From Leptobacterium flavescens (GTDB taxonomy: Bacteria; Bacteroidota; Bacteroidia; Flavobacteriales; Flavobacteriaceae): a stretch of 64,000 bases of DNA. Below the pieces are notes generated by a model. It was given only the letters and a program-made list of their open reading frames with translations. It ran no database searches and was not told the DNA's origin. The DNA lies in the NCBI RefSeq assembly GCF_010671605.1, contig NZ_JAABOO010000001.1:1364001-1428000 (forward strand). Reading direction: 5' to 3'. The position numbers and the translations under genes are program-made. The first letter of the stretch is position 1. The number at the start of each line of letters is the position of its first letter. Shown piece by piece: positions 1 to 9,400 of the stretch.

Positions 1-139
1 CTATATATATTTTAATGTCGTAAGAAAAAATCATATAGTCGAACTCTTTACCTTTATTGAATCTGTTAATTTCATAAACAGTATAAGAAATACAGGCTAT
101 TATTAATAATAAACCTATGAGGCGTTTTAAAATATCCAT
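1..139 (-). CDS. Partial small membrane protein (3' end outside window)
   Basis: An open frame starts at the ATG at 139 and runs 46 codons off the left edge without a stop. The first residues (MDILKRLIGLLLIIACISY) form one hydrophobic segment, so the product would be anchored in the inner membrane by its N terminus with a short polar tail (EINRFNKGKEF). It lies 87 bases downstream of the GIGTT-repeat gene on the same strand. It is too short to place in a family; the call rests on the open frame and the membrane helix only. Confidence 0.45.
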   Translation of the reverse strand, partial: MDILKRLIGLLLIIACISYTVYEINRFNKGKEFDYMIFSYDIKIYI

Positions 140-226
140 ATCAAATTAAGTTAATTTTTCTTCTCGTACTTTATTGGTTCTGTTTGCTTTTCAATTATTT
201 TATTTGTTATTTTTTCATAACCTCCC

Positions 227-1537
227 CTATTTATCATTTAATAATTGATTTAATTTCTCTTCCAGCTGCAGAATTTTTGTATTCTGCTTTTTAAGTAATT
301 GCAATTCTGCTGCTTGTTTTTTGATTGTTTTCTCCTGCTCTAAAGTGTAAAGGGTTAATTCTTCAATTTTCTCAAGGAGTTTCATATTCATAACCCCCAA
401 TTCAACTCCACTAGTTTCCATTTCTTTTGCGGATGGAATATTGGGCAAGTGCTTGTTTTGTTGAATGTATTTCTGAAGTTCTTCTAAAGTGCGGAGGTTA
501 TAATCATTAGCAAAAACATAGTCTGGTCCGGGAACGGAAAGATCAACTTTTACCTCTTCGGCATGTATTTTTCCTTTTACAGTGAGCTTGGAATCGGGAG
601 AAGTAGTACCTATTCCAATGTTTCCATTTTCCTTGATAAACATTCTGGCTTCCGGATTGATAATCTGTCCGGCCACCGTATTTCCGGAACCCGTATAGAA
701 GTATAATTTACCCCAGGCACTTCGCATTCCTGAGTATCCATAATTATTATTATGGCCTGAAGGAGTTATAAGTTTATTATGATTGATTCCTCCCTGTATA
801 TAAGCCAGATTAGATCCAAATAAAGAATTTCCAGCAGACGTTCCTGAAATATTAGCCCCGAAATTATTTCCAACAACGAGTTGTGTTTTAGGGCTTGTTA
901 CTCCTATCCCCAACAAACCATTATTTGTCAGACGCATATATTCCGTAAGCTGATGCTGACCATTGGAATCACTATTACTTACATTTCTGTATAGCCATCT
1001 GAATCCGTGGTTCGATCCTTCAAAAACTCCTTTACTTGTATATTGATTAAGACCAAAATAATAGTCTTTCGTATCATCATTATTTCTATATGCATTAAAC
1101 CCCAGGTAACCTGCCCATTTATTCGAACTTCCGTTCCAATTAGCTTCATATGCCCAATCCATTTGCAAAAGGTGACTTCTTCCAACAGCTACCCTTCCCT
1201 CAACCTGAAGTTTACTTAGAGGATTCATAGTTCCTATCCCTACATTCCCTCCGTTAAACCAGGAGTAACCATTAGAGTTTATAAGGAATTTATCCTCAAC
1301 AGCATCATTTCTTCCATAAATATATCCATGAGATTGTCCGTTCAGGGCAAGTCTATAACTTCCGTTCTTATCAATTGTAAGGAAATCTTTCCCTTTAATA
1401 ATACCGTTAACATCTAATTTAACGGATGGACTGGTAGTACCTATCCCAACATTTCCATTAGCATCTTCATGTATCTGCGCAGAAGTAATTGAAGCAATGA
1501 AAATGGTAATAACTGAAATTAAAATCTTTTTATCCAT
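227..1537 (-). CDS. Secreted GIGTT-repeat protein with coiled-coil tail
   Basis: A 436-residue protein with a clear signal peptide (about residues 1-20, ending SITSAQ). The body carries repeated NGNVGIGTTSP-type motifs (near residues 28, 95, 210 and 308), as in Bacteroidota tail-fibre-like surface proteins. The C-terminal ~130 residues hold the module shared by all five paralogs here (VKVDLSVPGPDYVFANDY, then NKHLPNIPSA, then LLEKIEELTLYTLEQE), followed by a heptad-rich coiled coil to the end. The family resembles trimeric phage tail-spike tails, so a trimeric stalk is likely, but function is unknown. The N-terminal half is nearly the same as the 16376-17638 paralog; the middle (about 215-305) is unique in this window. 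Confidence 0.8.
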   Translation of the reverse strand: MDKKILISVITIFIASITSAQIHEDANGNVGIGTTSPSVKLDVNGIIKGKDFLTIDKNGSYRLALNGQSHGYIYGRNDAVEDKFLINSNGYSWFNGGNVGIGTMNPLSKLQVEGRVAVGRSHLLQMDWAYEANWNGSSNKWAGYLGFNAYRNNDDTKDYYFGLNQYTSKGVFEGSNHGFRWLYRNVSNSDSNGQHQLTEYMRLTNNGLLGIGVTSPKTQLVVGNNFGANISGTSAGNSLFGSNLAYIQGGINHNKLITPSGHNNNYGYSGMRSAWGKLYFYTGSGNTVAGQIINPEARMFIKENGNIGIGTTSPDSKLTVKGKIHAEEVKVDLSVPGPDYVFANDYNLRTLEELQKYIQQNKHLPNIPSAKEMETSGVELGVMNMKLLEKIEELTLYTLEQEKTIKKQAAELQLLKKQNTKILQLEEKLNQLLNDK

Positions 1538-1608
1538 AAACCTAATTTTTTACTTATCGAGAAAAATTCGATTATTTTATGAAATAAAATTCTTTCAGCT
1601 ACAGTAAT

Positions 1609-1616
1609 CAAATATA
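1609..1616 (-). promoter_or_regulatory. Putative -7 element for the left GIGTT gene
   Basis: On the minus strand this reads TATATTTG, fitting the Bacteroidota -7 consensus TAnnTTTG, about 72 bases before the start codon. The matching position in the paralogous copy (17708-17715) has TACATTTG with a TTG exactly 19 bases upstream. Here the -33 triplet has become TTT and the spacer is 18 bases, so this promoter is probably weaker. Confidence 0.45.
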
Positions 1617-1728
1617 AGAATAAGTTTTCTTTTGAAAGAAAAATATTACTAAATACTAATTCTTACGTATTCAATAAAATTATTTTTCTTATAAATATGA
1701 CATTACTAATGATAATAATATAAAAACT

Positions 1729-1813
1729 ATGAGAAGCTATTTAAACAAAAGGTTCCGGCACTAAATCTTCAGGAAATACTGATCGTTCTGGCTATCATAG
1801 GAATTCTCCTTCC
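1729..1813 (+). pseudogene. Remnant of a type IV pilin/pseudopilin gene start
   Basis: The 85 bases from the ATG at 1729 match the first codons of the pseudopilin gene at 17871, including the prepilin cleavage region and start of the hydrophobic stem (in the repaired frame LQEILIVLAIIGILL). One A is missing from the run after codon 6, so the actual frame stops at codon 12, and the similarity ends at about 1813 where unrelated sequence begins. The gene is therefore both frameshifted and truncated. It is part of the duplicated block at 212-1813. Confidence 0.75.
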
Positions 1814-1825
1814 CAAGCTGGTGCT

Positions 1826-1858
1826 ATCCCGATAGCTATCGGGATGTGACTGCAGTCA
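1826..1858. repeat. Two adjacent perfect palindromes
   Basis: ATCCCGATAGCTATCGGGAT at 1826-1845 is a perfect 20-base palindrome; one base later TGACTGCAGTCA at 1847-1858 is a perfect 12-base palindrome. They sit right after the point where the pilin remnant breaks off. They could be a dispersed palindromic intergenic element marking the deletion junction, or a protein-binding site. No copy elsewhere in this window was noticed. Confidence 0.55.
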
Positions 1859-1900
1859 TATATCCTAAAGATATGCATTCCTTCTTTCCTTCTATCAATC

Positions 1901-1933
1901 AAAAAACCACCTCCCTAAAATGAGAAGTGGTTT
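1901..1933 (-). terminator. Rho-independent terminator of the RHS operon
   Basis: AAACCAC (1904-1910) and GTGGTTT (1927-1933) form a 7-base-pair stem around a 16-base loop. On the minus strand the stem is followed by a run of six U. It lies about 90 bases after the stop of the 2024-2416 gene, so it probably ends the long minus-strand transcript; on the plus strand the T run is weaker. Confidence 0.65.
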
Positions 1934-2023
1934 CGCTTTTATTCACTGTATTTCCTTTGCACGAGCAACAAACCTGACTGCCGCCAAGCAAGTTCCGCGC
2001 TATCAGGCACCTACAGTAGATGG

Positions 2024-2416
2024 TTATTTATCTTGAGAAATAGCTTCATTGTGAAACTCTCTCAATCGAGGTAAATTTTTCTCTAAAACCGTATAAAAAA
2101 AATAAACTGATTTAGTTTCTCCGTTTAAAGAATATTTTATTATTCCTTTATGAATAGATATAATGTCTTTTAACGGTACAGTTATATTATTATCAATATA
2201 TAGATTTGTTTTATCAAATGATAAACTTCTGAATCGACGTTTTTTCCTGAAAATATAAATCCAGTAAAGCAAAATTATTAATGATAATATAATTGTATAA
2301 CCCCAGTTCTTGTTTAGGATATTTACCAACCATATTATAGACAAGACTATTAAACCAAAATATGATCCGAACGAACTTAATGGTTGAAAGTTATTATCAA
2401 GATTAAATCTCTTCAT
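2024..2416 (-). CDS. Small two-helix membrane protein, possible RHS immunity protein
   Basis: A 130-residue protein with two hydrophobic segments (about residues 17-33 and 40-56, the second containing YTIILSLIILLYWIYIF), a basic stop-transfer stretch RKKRRFR, then about 70 polar residues predicted as beta-rich (LSFDKTNLYIDNNITVPLKDI) that recall a PH-like fold. It follows the RHS gene by only 12 bases on the same strand and is rich in AT. Immunity genes commonly sit directly after RHS toxin genes, which suggests protection against the C-terminal domain of that protein. No family is recognised, so the immunity role is inference from position. Confidence 0.6.
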   Translation of the reverse strand: MKRFNLDNNFQPLSSFGSYFGLIVLSIIWLVNILNKNWGYTIILSLIILLYWIYIFRKKRRFRSLSFDKTNLYIDNNITVPLKDIISIHKGIIKYSLNGETKSVYFFYTVLEKNLPRLREFHNEAISQDK

Positions 2417-2428
2417 TTTTAAGATAAA

Positions 2429-5400
2429 TTAAAATTTAGGCAGATTAAAAGAGAGTTCACCCGTAGCAAAAAATTCAATTCCTACTCCTGCTTTTCCTCC
2501 CAAAGATACACCATGTTTATTATACAATCTTACTGCTTGATCTGTATAAAGCTCTTTATCGAAACCTATTTGCAAAAGTGATGTGGCTTGCGCTTGGGCA
2601 TGAAAATTTATACTCGTAATACGTCCTCTTTTAGTTGTTATATCAAAACCATGCTCTACTTCAATTGGTATGGGAATAGGTACCTCACCCGCAGGTATCA
2701 CAACCACTCCTATTGGATATGTAAAACTTAAGGCTTGATATCTTCTATCAGAATCCAAATAATTTTTTCCTCCTTCAATATTATCAAAAATATTATAAAA
2801 TTCATTATTATTCCATTCCAACAAGGTCGTGGAAAAAAAATTTGCTTCAAGACCAACACCAAAAAAATCAAGCCCTCCCTGTAGACCGCCAGTAATTCTA
2901 AATCCTGTAACTAGCGAAGCATCAAAGTTAAAATCTTGAACCGCGTCAAAGGTTGTACCAACAACTTCTCCATTTACAACCGAAGTAGCATTTCTATAAC
3001 CAGAGAAACGATTTCCAGTCCATTCTCCTAAACTTCCTCCATTTGCCTCAAACTCTAGAGCAGCGTCACTATTCCAACCTCTACCTAATATAAAATTACC
3101 TAATTCTTGCCAAAATCCCCCATCTAAATCAACTCCATTAATAGGGTTGTTCCCCATTCCTAAATACGGAGAATTATATTGCTCATAAGGATCAGTTGTT
3201 AACCATCTACCTATTCTACCATCCCACAAACGAAGTTCAAAAGCTTCCTTACCTGTTTCAGTATCCTTTTCCTGCCCCTGATATGCATAACGATAATTAC
3301 CATCATTTAACTGTTTATTAGGCATTATCATTCCAAAAGGATAATAGTCGGAAGCATTTGTAATGGTAGCCGTATTTCCGGTTTTACCTACTACTGCCCT
3401 AACATTCCTCAAATGATCTGTTAACTGATAAACACTGGTGTTACTTTGCCTGAAAAACATTCCTAAGCGATTACTTCCGTAAATCGTATGTTCTGTAACC
3501 GCACTACCATTGTAAACTGCTAGTGTTGTACCTTGTGCATCCCGAACGTAAAAAATACTGTTTTGTAGTACTCCATTCGTATCATAACTCTCCTTTTTAA
3601 CTCTGTGATTTTTATCATTATAAAAGAACTTTATCAAAGGAAGGTTGTTTTTCTTCACTTCAGTAACCAAACCGCTAGCATTGTAAATATAAGAAATCCC
3701 CTCTTCATTATTGGTAATTAACTGTCCTAGTTCATTATATATATAATTATTTCCATCCTGGTCCTTTATATCATCCACATTTGTAGTAGCGGTTACCGCA
3801 TCATCTACCCTTAACAACTGGTTAGGTTTGTCCGTTTTATAGGTATAACTCAGGGCATCCATGGCATTAGAACCGTTCTCAGTATTTTTATTCCGGTTTA
3901 AAGTCTGGATATTCCCATTGGCATCATAGGTAATCCCGCTTACATTATAATCGCCATTACCATTTTCCTGAAAACCGTCTGTATCCAGAACTACAATACT
4001 AATATCCGAGCCCGAGGTGGCGTGAAAACCAGGCGTTAAGGTAATACTGTTACTGGCTTGATACGTTTCCGTTCCAGATACCACCGTATTTTTAGTAATA
4101 TTTGCCGGAATATTGGTATTGGAAGTTGTTCCTGTATACTGCCCGTACTCCGCACCGGTCAACCAGTTATTGCGGTTATACTGATAAGAATAAGCATTTT
4201 GAGCATTACTTAAAGGCTGATAGCCATTATTCCACCTGGTTCCTTTTATATTCCCATCAAAACGATCTGTCCCATAGGTAGTAGAAGTGATATTACTTAA
4301 AGCACGCATATAATCGGCATTATGATAATCTATAGCCATTCCGAAAAGATCATTATTATCTCCTCCAGGATCATTGGAAGCACTTAAACTTGGATGGTTA
4401 ATACTCTTTAACTGGCCTGCCAGATTATACACATAATCAACTCCCTGGAGACCTCCTCCTAATTCCATCCGTTTTAGAGCTCCGGTCTCATAATAGGTAT
4501 AATCTGCATGTACAGTATAGTTTGTGTCGTCTGTAGAGGTTTCTACCTTAATCAAGTTGTTATCCTGGGCATCATAAGTATATTTATGTACAAAACGCTC
4601 TGAGCTTGTATAACGCTGGAAGTCCACTTTAGTAACACTTCCCGTAACAGGGTCATATTCATAATCAATGGTCTTTGTTCCCAAACCATCTATCTTTTGC
4701 ACCATCCATTCCACACGCCCGTATACATCATAGCTATACCAGGTGGTTGTGGTTGAAGGGTTTAAAGTGTAGGTCTTTACCACATTACCCGGTACAAAGT
4801 TCTGGGTTGGGTAACTAGAAGACAAACTTCCCAAAGCGGTGCTTAAACCTGATTGATCAGGAACATCATATACCGTAAAATGCTGCTCTTTCCTGGTTCC
4901 GGAAGAAAGTACTCCATCCGGGTCTGCAGTTGTAAAGCCAGAATTACTTAATACCCCACTTTCCACAGGTCTTCCAAAACTATCATAGTTTGTATAGGAA
5001 AATTCATTGGCAGCCAACTGCTTACTGTTCTGAGAATAACGTATCTGCCCATCCTTTCGGTATTTAAACCAGGCCTCTCCTTCATCCGGACTGATCGTAT
5101 GTATTAATTGCCCCAACGCATTATACTCATAGGTACTCTTAAGATTATTGTTATGAGCTGGCACAGCCTGATTTAGAGTATAACTATTATCAAAGCCCAG
5201 AGGTTGTAAACTGGAAGTCAATCTACCTGCTTCGTCATAATAATTTAAACTAAAATCATAATAATTGATTTTATAACGTATCCCTTTTAAATCTGAAAAA
5301 GCAGGCTGAATACTCCCATTGCTTTTATCAATATAAGCAAAAGGAGGGCTACTACTTTTATTAATAGCTTCTATTCTATAAACTCCAGCCGTTAGTGTAG

Positions 5401-6391
5401 TAGAAGTTGTAACCAACTGCCCTGTTCTTAGGTTATACACTTTATAATTGGAAGTTCCTCCCAGGTAGGTAATTCCACTCTCACAGCCTTTGGCGATATG
5501 AATATCTACATAACCCTGATCTCCAATAATGGACAATACTTCCTTTTGAGCTCCTTCACCGGAACGAGCAGCGGCCAGGGTTCTCCCTTCACTATCTGTA
5601 AACACCACATTTTCCACCCCATGAGGATCTATCGATATAGTCTTAAAAGCTTTTAGAGTAACAACATTTTTATTTATATCATTAAACAAGCCTGTTAAAG
5701 TAGCATTTGTATATTGGGCAAGCACCTCATCTTCTCCTTCTGTAAAAAAGTCTCTTCCAAAAGCATAGTATAGTTCCTGGGATGCAGGAACCGTATAGCT
5801 ATAACCCGATATCCAGTCATCTATCTGCCCATCTGCATCCGTATCAGCTTTATTCCCTCCAATAATCATTCTGGTATTACCCGGGTTTAATTCATCATAG
5901 ATCGTTCTGCTAAAGGGATAGGAGGTAATATCCTGATAAGGCTCTCCTGTATTGGAAGTACTGTAATACCAACCTAAAGTATTAGCCTGATTACCTACAC
6001 CAGCCGGATCCTCTATGTTGGCTTCAAAATCTGAAGTGCCATAAGTAACCCCGTTAGATTTAAGTACAAAGTTATTTTTATATAAAAAGTTTGAAGGTGA
6101 CCCGATAGGTGCGCTTAAAGTCTGTAAAGCGGGTCTTCCCTGAGTATCATACAGTATTTGAGATACCCATATTTTTCCTGTATTAATATCCAAATTCTGT
6201 GCCTGGGTTGGTTTACTTAAGCCATTAAAATAAGATATACTTGCTGCCCTTACAGTTCCGTTAATATCATATAAAGTGGTAGATATTAAATTCTTATCGG
6301 TATCCGATATTCCAACTTGCTGTGCAAAACCATGGAATGCCAGCAAAGAGAATACCAGAATGAAATATTTATTTTTTATCATGATTTTCAT
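2429..6391 (-). CDS. RHS-repeat protein with variable C-terminal domain
   Basis: A 1320-residue protein: signal peptide (about 1-23, ending HGFAQ), an N-terminal DUF6443-like region, many YD/RHS repeats (for example YEYNALGQLIHTI, ITYDANGNIQTLNR) and the RHS-associated core (YYPFGM, YRYAYQGQEKD, LRLWDGRIGRWLTTDP, NPINGVDLDGG) ending near residue 1092. The last ~228 residues are outside the repeat pattern and Gly- and beta-rich, the place where RHS proteins carry their effector. No known toxin motif is recognised there. RHS repeats build a hollow shell that encloses the C-terminal domain. It follows the 1646-residue SpvB/TcB-like gene by 40 bases and precedes a candidate immunity gene by 12. 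An ATG three codons downstream (6382) is an alternative start. Confidence 0.85.
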   Translation of the reverse strand: MKIMIKNKYFILVFSLLAFHGFAQQVGISDTDKNLISTTLYDINGTVRAASISYFNGLSKPTQAQNLDINTGKIWVSQILYDTQGRPALQTLSAPIGSPSNFLYKNNFVLKSNGVTYGTSDFEANIEDPAGVGNQANTLGWYYSTSNTGEPYQDITSYPFSRTIYDELNPGNTRMIIGGNKADTDADGQIDDWISGYSYTVPASQELYYAFGRDFFTEGEDEVLAQYTNATLTGLFNDINKNVVTLKAFKTISIDPHGVENVVFTDSEGRTLAAARSGEGAQKEVLSIIGDQGYVDIHIAKGCESGITYLGGTSNYKVYNLRTGQLVTTSTTLTAGVYRIEAINKSSSPPFAYIDKSNGSIQPAFSDLKGIRYKINYYDFSLNYYDEAGRLTSSLQPLGFDNSYTLNQAVPAHNNNLKSTYEYNALGQLIHTISPDEGEAWFKYRKDGQIRYSQNSKQLAANEFSYTNYDSFGRPVESGVLSNSGFTTADPDGVLSSGTRKEQHFTVYDVPDQSGLSTALGSLSSSYPTQNFVPGNVVKTYTLNPSTTTTWYSYDVYGRVEWMVQKIDGLGTKTIDYEYDPVTGSVTKVDFQRYTSSERFVHKYTYDAQDNNLIKVETSTDDTNYTVHADYTYYETGALKRMELGGGLQGVDYVYNLAGQLKSINHPSLSASNDPGGDNNDLFGMAIDYHNADYMRALSNITSTTYGTDRFDGNIKGTRWNNGYQPLSNAQNAYSYQYNRNNWLTGAEYGQYTGTTSNTNIPANITKNTVVSGTETYQASNSITLTPGFHATSGSDISIVVLDTDGFQENGNGDYNVSGITYDANGNIQTLNRNKNTENGSNAMDALSYTYKTDKPNQLLRVDDAVTATTNVDDIKDQDGNNYIYNELGQLITNNEEGISYIYNASGLVTEVKKNNLPLIKFFYNDKNHRVKKESYDTNGVLQNSIFYVRDAQGTTLAVYNGSAVTEHTIYGSNRLGMFFRQSNTSVYQLTDHLRNVRAVVGKTGNTATITNASDYYPFGMIMPNKQLNDGNYRYAYQGQEKDTETGKEAFELRLWDGRIGRWLTTDPYEQYNSPYLGMGNNPINGVDLDGGFWQELGNFILGRGWNSDAALEFEANGGSLGEWTGNRFSGYRNATSVVNGEVVGTTFDAVQDFNFDASLVTGFRITGGLQGGLDFFGVGLEANFFSTTLLEWNNNEFYNIFDNIEGGKNYLDSDRRYQALSFTYPIGVVVIPAGEVPIPIPIEVEHGFDITTKRGRITSINFHAQAQATSLLQIGFDKELYTDQAVRLYNKHGVSLGGKAGVGIEFFATGELSFNLPKF

Positions 6392-6431
6392 TTCTTTTTA
6401 AATTATTCCTGATTAATAAATTAAGCCCATT

Positions 6432-9400
6432 CTAATTTCCACCGATCTCACTTCCTCGTTGATAGCGATAAGTATTTTCGGATATTTTTTTGAAGCCTCC
6501 CACAATAGATCCTATATCGACTACCTCAACATAAGTTCTTATAAGGCGTCCTTCATCATCATATTCATATTTGGTTCCAAGATTGTTTGTACCAAGAATA
6601 TGAGTGAGTTCATTCCATTCGTTATACACATAGGTGGTCATCGATGATCTTACAGGGTGCATTCTGAAATCGTCATAATAGGCAGTACCAGAGATAGTGG
6701 TTATATAAACTTCCTGATTAGCTGTTACAGGTACATCAAAGTTTAACTGCACCCAATTTCCCGCAATTACTTTTTCACCTTCATTGTAGGAAATAGTCTG
6801 AGAGCCGGTTTTTACTCTTGTGGTAGAATAATTCGTTTTTTCTACCCAGACCGAAACTCTGTAATTACCTGTAGTCTTAGGTATAGCAGCAAATGCTTTT
6901 ACATTGGCAGAAATTCTCACCGAGCTCTTCCCACTATGCATTTTTGTATCATCAACAATTGCAGCGCCAGCTTTATATACTTCTCCGCTAAAATTATTCC
7001 CAATTGGATCTTCTGCTCCGGAATAGAATATTTCATCATAACCTGCATTTCCTACAGCAAATATCTTGGTATCATTGTCTCCCATTTTTGTTGCAAGTGC
7101 ATTACCATTAATATCAATCGTCTCAAGGATCATCGAGTAATTATCATATTTAGATATTTCAGATATCTTTTGCCAGTCAGAAGTTTGCGAAGTAGCAGAT
7201 GTAGCCCAATTAAAATTGTCCGAATAATTCTGGAATGTTCCATCAGCATTCAAGGAACCTTTCCATGTATAGGTTCTATGTTTTCTCCACACATCATTAT
7301 TCCAGGATTTCCATGTTGTAATTCCAACTCCTATTTCTTTCCAGGGATCTGGAACATCATTCGGGTCAAATAGGTAATTATAACTTGCAGTCGCCTGAGT
7401 AAGCATATTTTTATTCGAAATATTATCTACCTTGCTTCCCATATCAGAATATTTGGTATAGGCAGGTACTATTTCCGTTTTAAACGCTCGTCCATCGCTT
7501 CCATAAACTCTTGTTTCGAGAAGTTGGCCAGTTATATCATCATGTTTGTCAAAATAAGTTGTTGTTGTATATCCTCCCTGCGTAATAGTTGTGCTTTTAA
7601 GTACCGAAGGGTATATTATTTTAGTAGAAGCATTTAAAAGCCATTCATCTTTCAAATTACCGCTGGCATAATCCACCTCTTTATACGTCTGGAAAGATTC
7701 CTGTGAAATTCCTTTGGTAATTTCATCTGTAGAAGCATAATCGTTAACCGTTTTCGAAATTAACTGTCCAAAACTATTATAGCTACTAATTTCCAGGATT
7801 TGACCGATACAGGAAAAATTGTCTTTTACATTAATGGATTTTGCCTCCACATCTTTATTCTGAGCAGAATTATGAACATCAAAATTTGTTTGAGAGGTAA
7901 TTTCAAATAAATCACCAAATTTTATATCCTGTACATCCTTTAAATCCAATACTTTAAACTTATGAACAGTTTTAGTAAGGATATTTGAACTTGAATTATA
8001 AGTTCCCAATACATTCTCTACACTGACATACTCATACATTGGGATAGGAGGCGGAAGTTCCGATCCATAAGGGACGGTTTCGTCAGCCCCTTTAGCAAAT
8101 GGGATATAGCTTACAACTCCAGATGTTTGTCCTGTATTAGGATCGTTGTAGTTATACCCTATTGTATAAGTTCTGTTTTCTTCATCAACAGTGGAAATCG
8201 AATTTACGCGAATCCCACCTCCGGTTTGTACACTTGAACCTATCTCCATTTTAATGATAAGATCATCGTGATATCCACTACCAGAACAATCAGTAAAAGG
8301 ATCAATCTGGTAATTTATAGGGTTTGTAGTTTTAATTGTAAAGATTCCATTATTTCCACTAAGTACTGTTCCAGGACCATCGTACTCTACGATAGTTTCG
8401 GTTCCGTTATTATTATCTCCCTGGCATGTTTGTTGATCATGAGAAATGTTCTTCACCGTACTATTAAGCAAATTGATCTGTCCGTTTGTCTCAACCAAAT
8501 ATCTCCCATATACTTGTCCATTTTCTATGATAGTTCCATTAAATCTGGCTGAGTATTCACCTGTTGTTTCATTATTAAAAGAAACTTCCTGGGTCGGGAT
8601 AGATGATTTTACTTCATCATTCTCATAATTTATGATTATTTGCCCTCCGGTAGGTGTAATAACTTTATTTAATGACCAAACTTCCGGCTTGTCTATATGA
8701 TACCCCCACTCATTTTTTTTATCAATATTAAAATCATATGAGTCATCATATTCAAATGTGTATGATGGCAATAACTGAACGCCGCTTTTGCCCTTAAAAG
8801 AAACTCCATTTAAAGTTAAACGTCCTGAGGAAGCATTTGGAGAATTCGTCGCAAGATCATAAGAATAATGAGCTCCAAAATCAATTACTTTAATCGCCTT
8901 ATTTAATGCATTCTGTATATTATCATTTACATCCAAAACCTTATCTTCCATGTTATAAGAAGCAGTTTCTGTTTTTTCTCCATTGTAAGTTATGTTAACA
9001 CTACCTGTATTTGCTAAATTACTTCCAGAAGCTTTTGAAGTATTGTCATCTTCATTTTTTACCAAAACAACTTTTTCCAAGCGTAATGAGTTTTGTGAAG
9101 GAATTGAAAACTGTGGAGTATCAAATTCGGATGCGCTAGGGAACTTGGCTAGTCCAACAGCTTGATATGTCCAGTCTTCACTTTTGTTGTCCTGTCGGAT
9201 ATTCTTCACAAATAAAGCAGTATGAGTTCGAGTTTTAACTTTATCTAAGTAATAGATCTGTTTTCGCCCATGAACTTTGGTTTTAATGTCCTCATCTTCA
9301 TCAGATACAGTATAATCTTCTCCATATGGTGTTTTCCAAACATAAGCGTCCGACCATTTTCCATAATCAAATCGAACCCAATAACCCAGATCACTTTCAT

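Larger units (their letters stand above)
212..1813. repeat. Diverged copy of the 16.36-17.95 kb junction
   Basis: This block matches the region from about 16361 to 17955. It covers the GIGTT gene (N-terminal ~210 residues nearly identical, C-terminal module conserved), its AT-rich upstream region, and the first ~28 codons of a pilin gene on the opposite strand. Downstream of the GIGTT stop the match also reaches the start codon of the next gene of the other copy: here the minus strand reads ATG AAA AAA TAA where the other copy continues as the 15210-16367 gene. The middle of the GIGTT gene is replaced. The copy is old enough to have many synonymous changes. Confidence 0.7.

Noticed and set aside
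1847-2023. A possible small gene between the palindromes and the RHS immunity candidate
   Set aside because: No frame of useful length; the stretch holds the terminator and unremarkable sequence.
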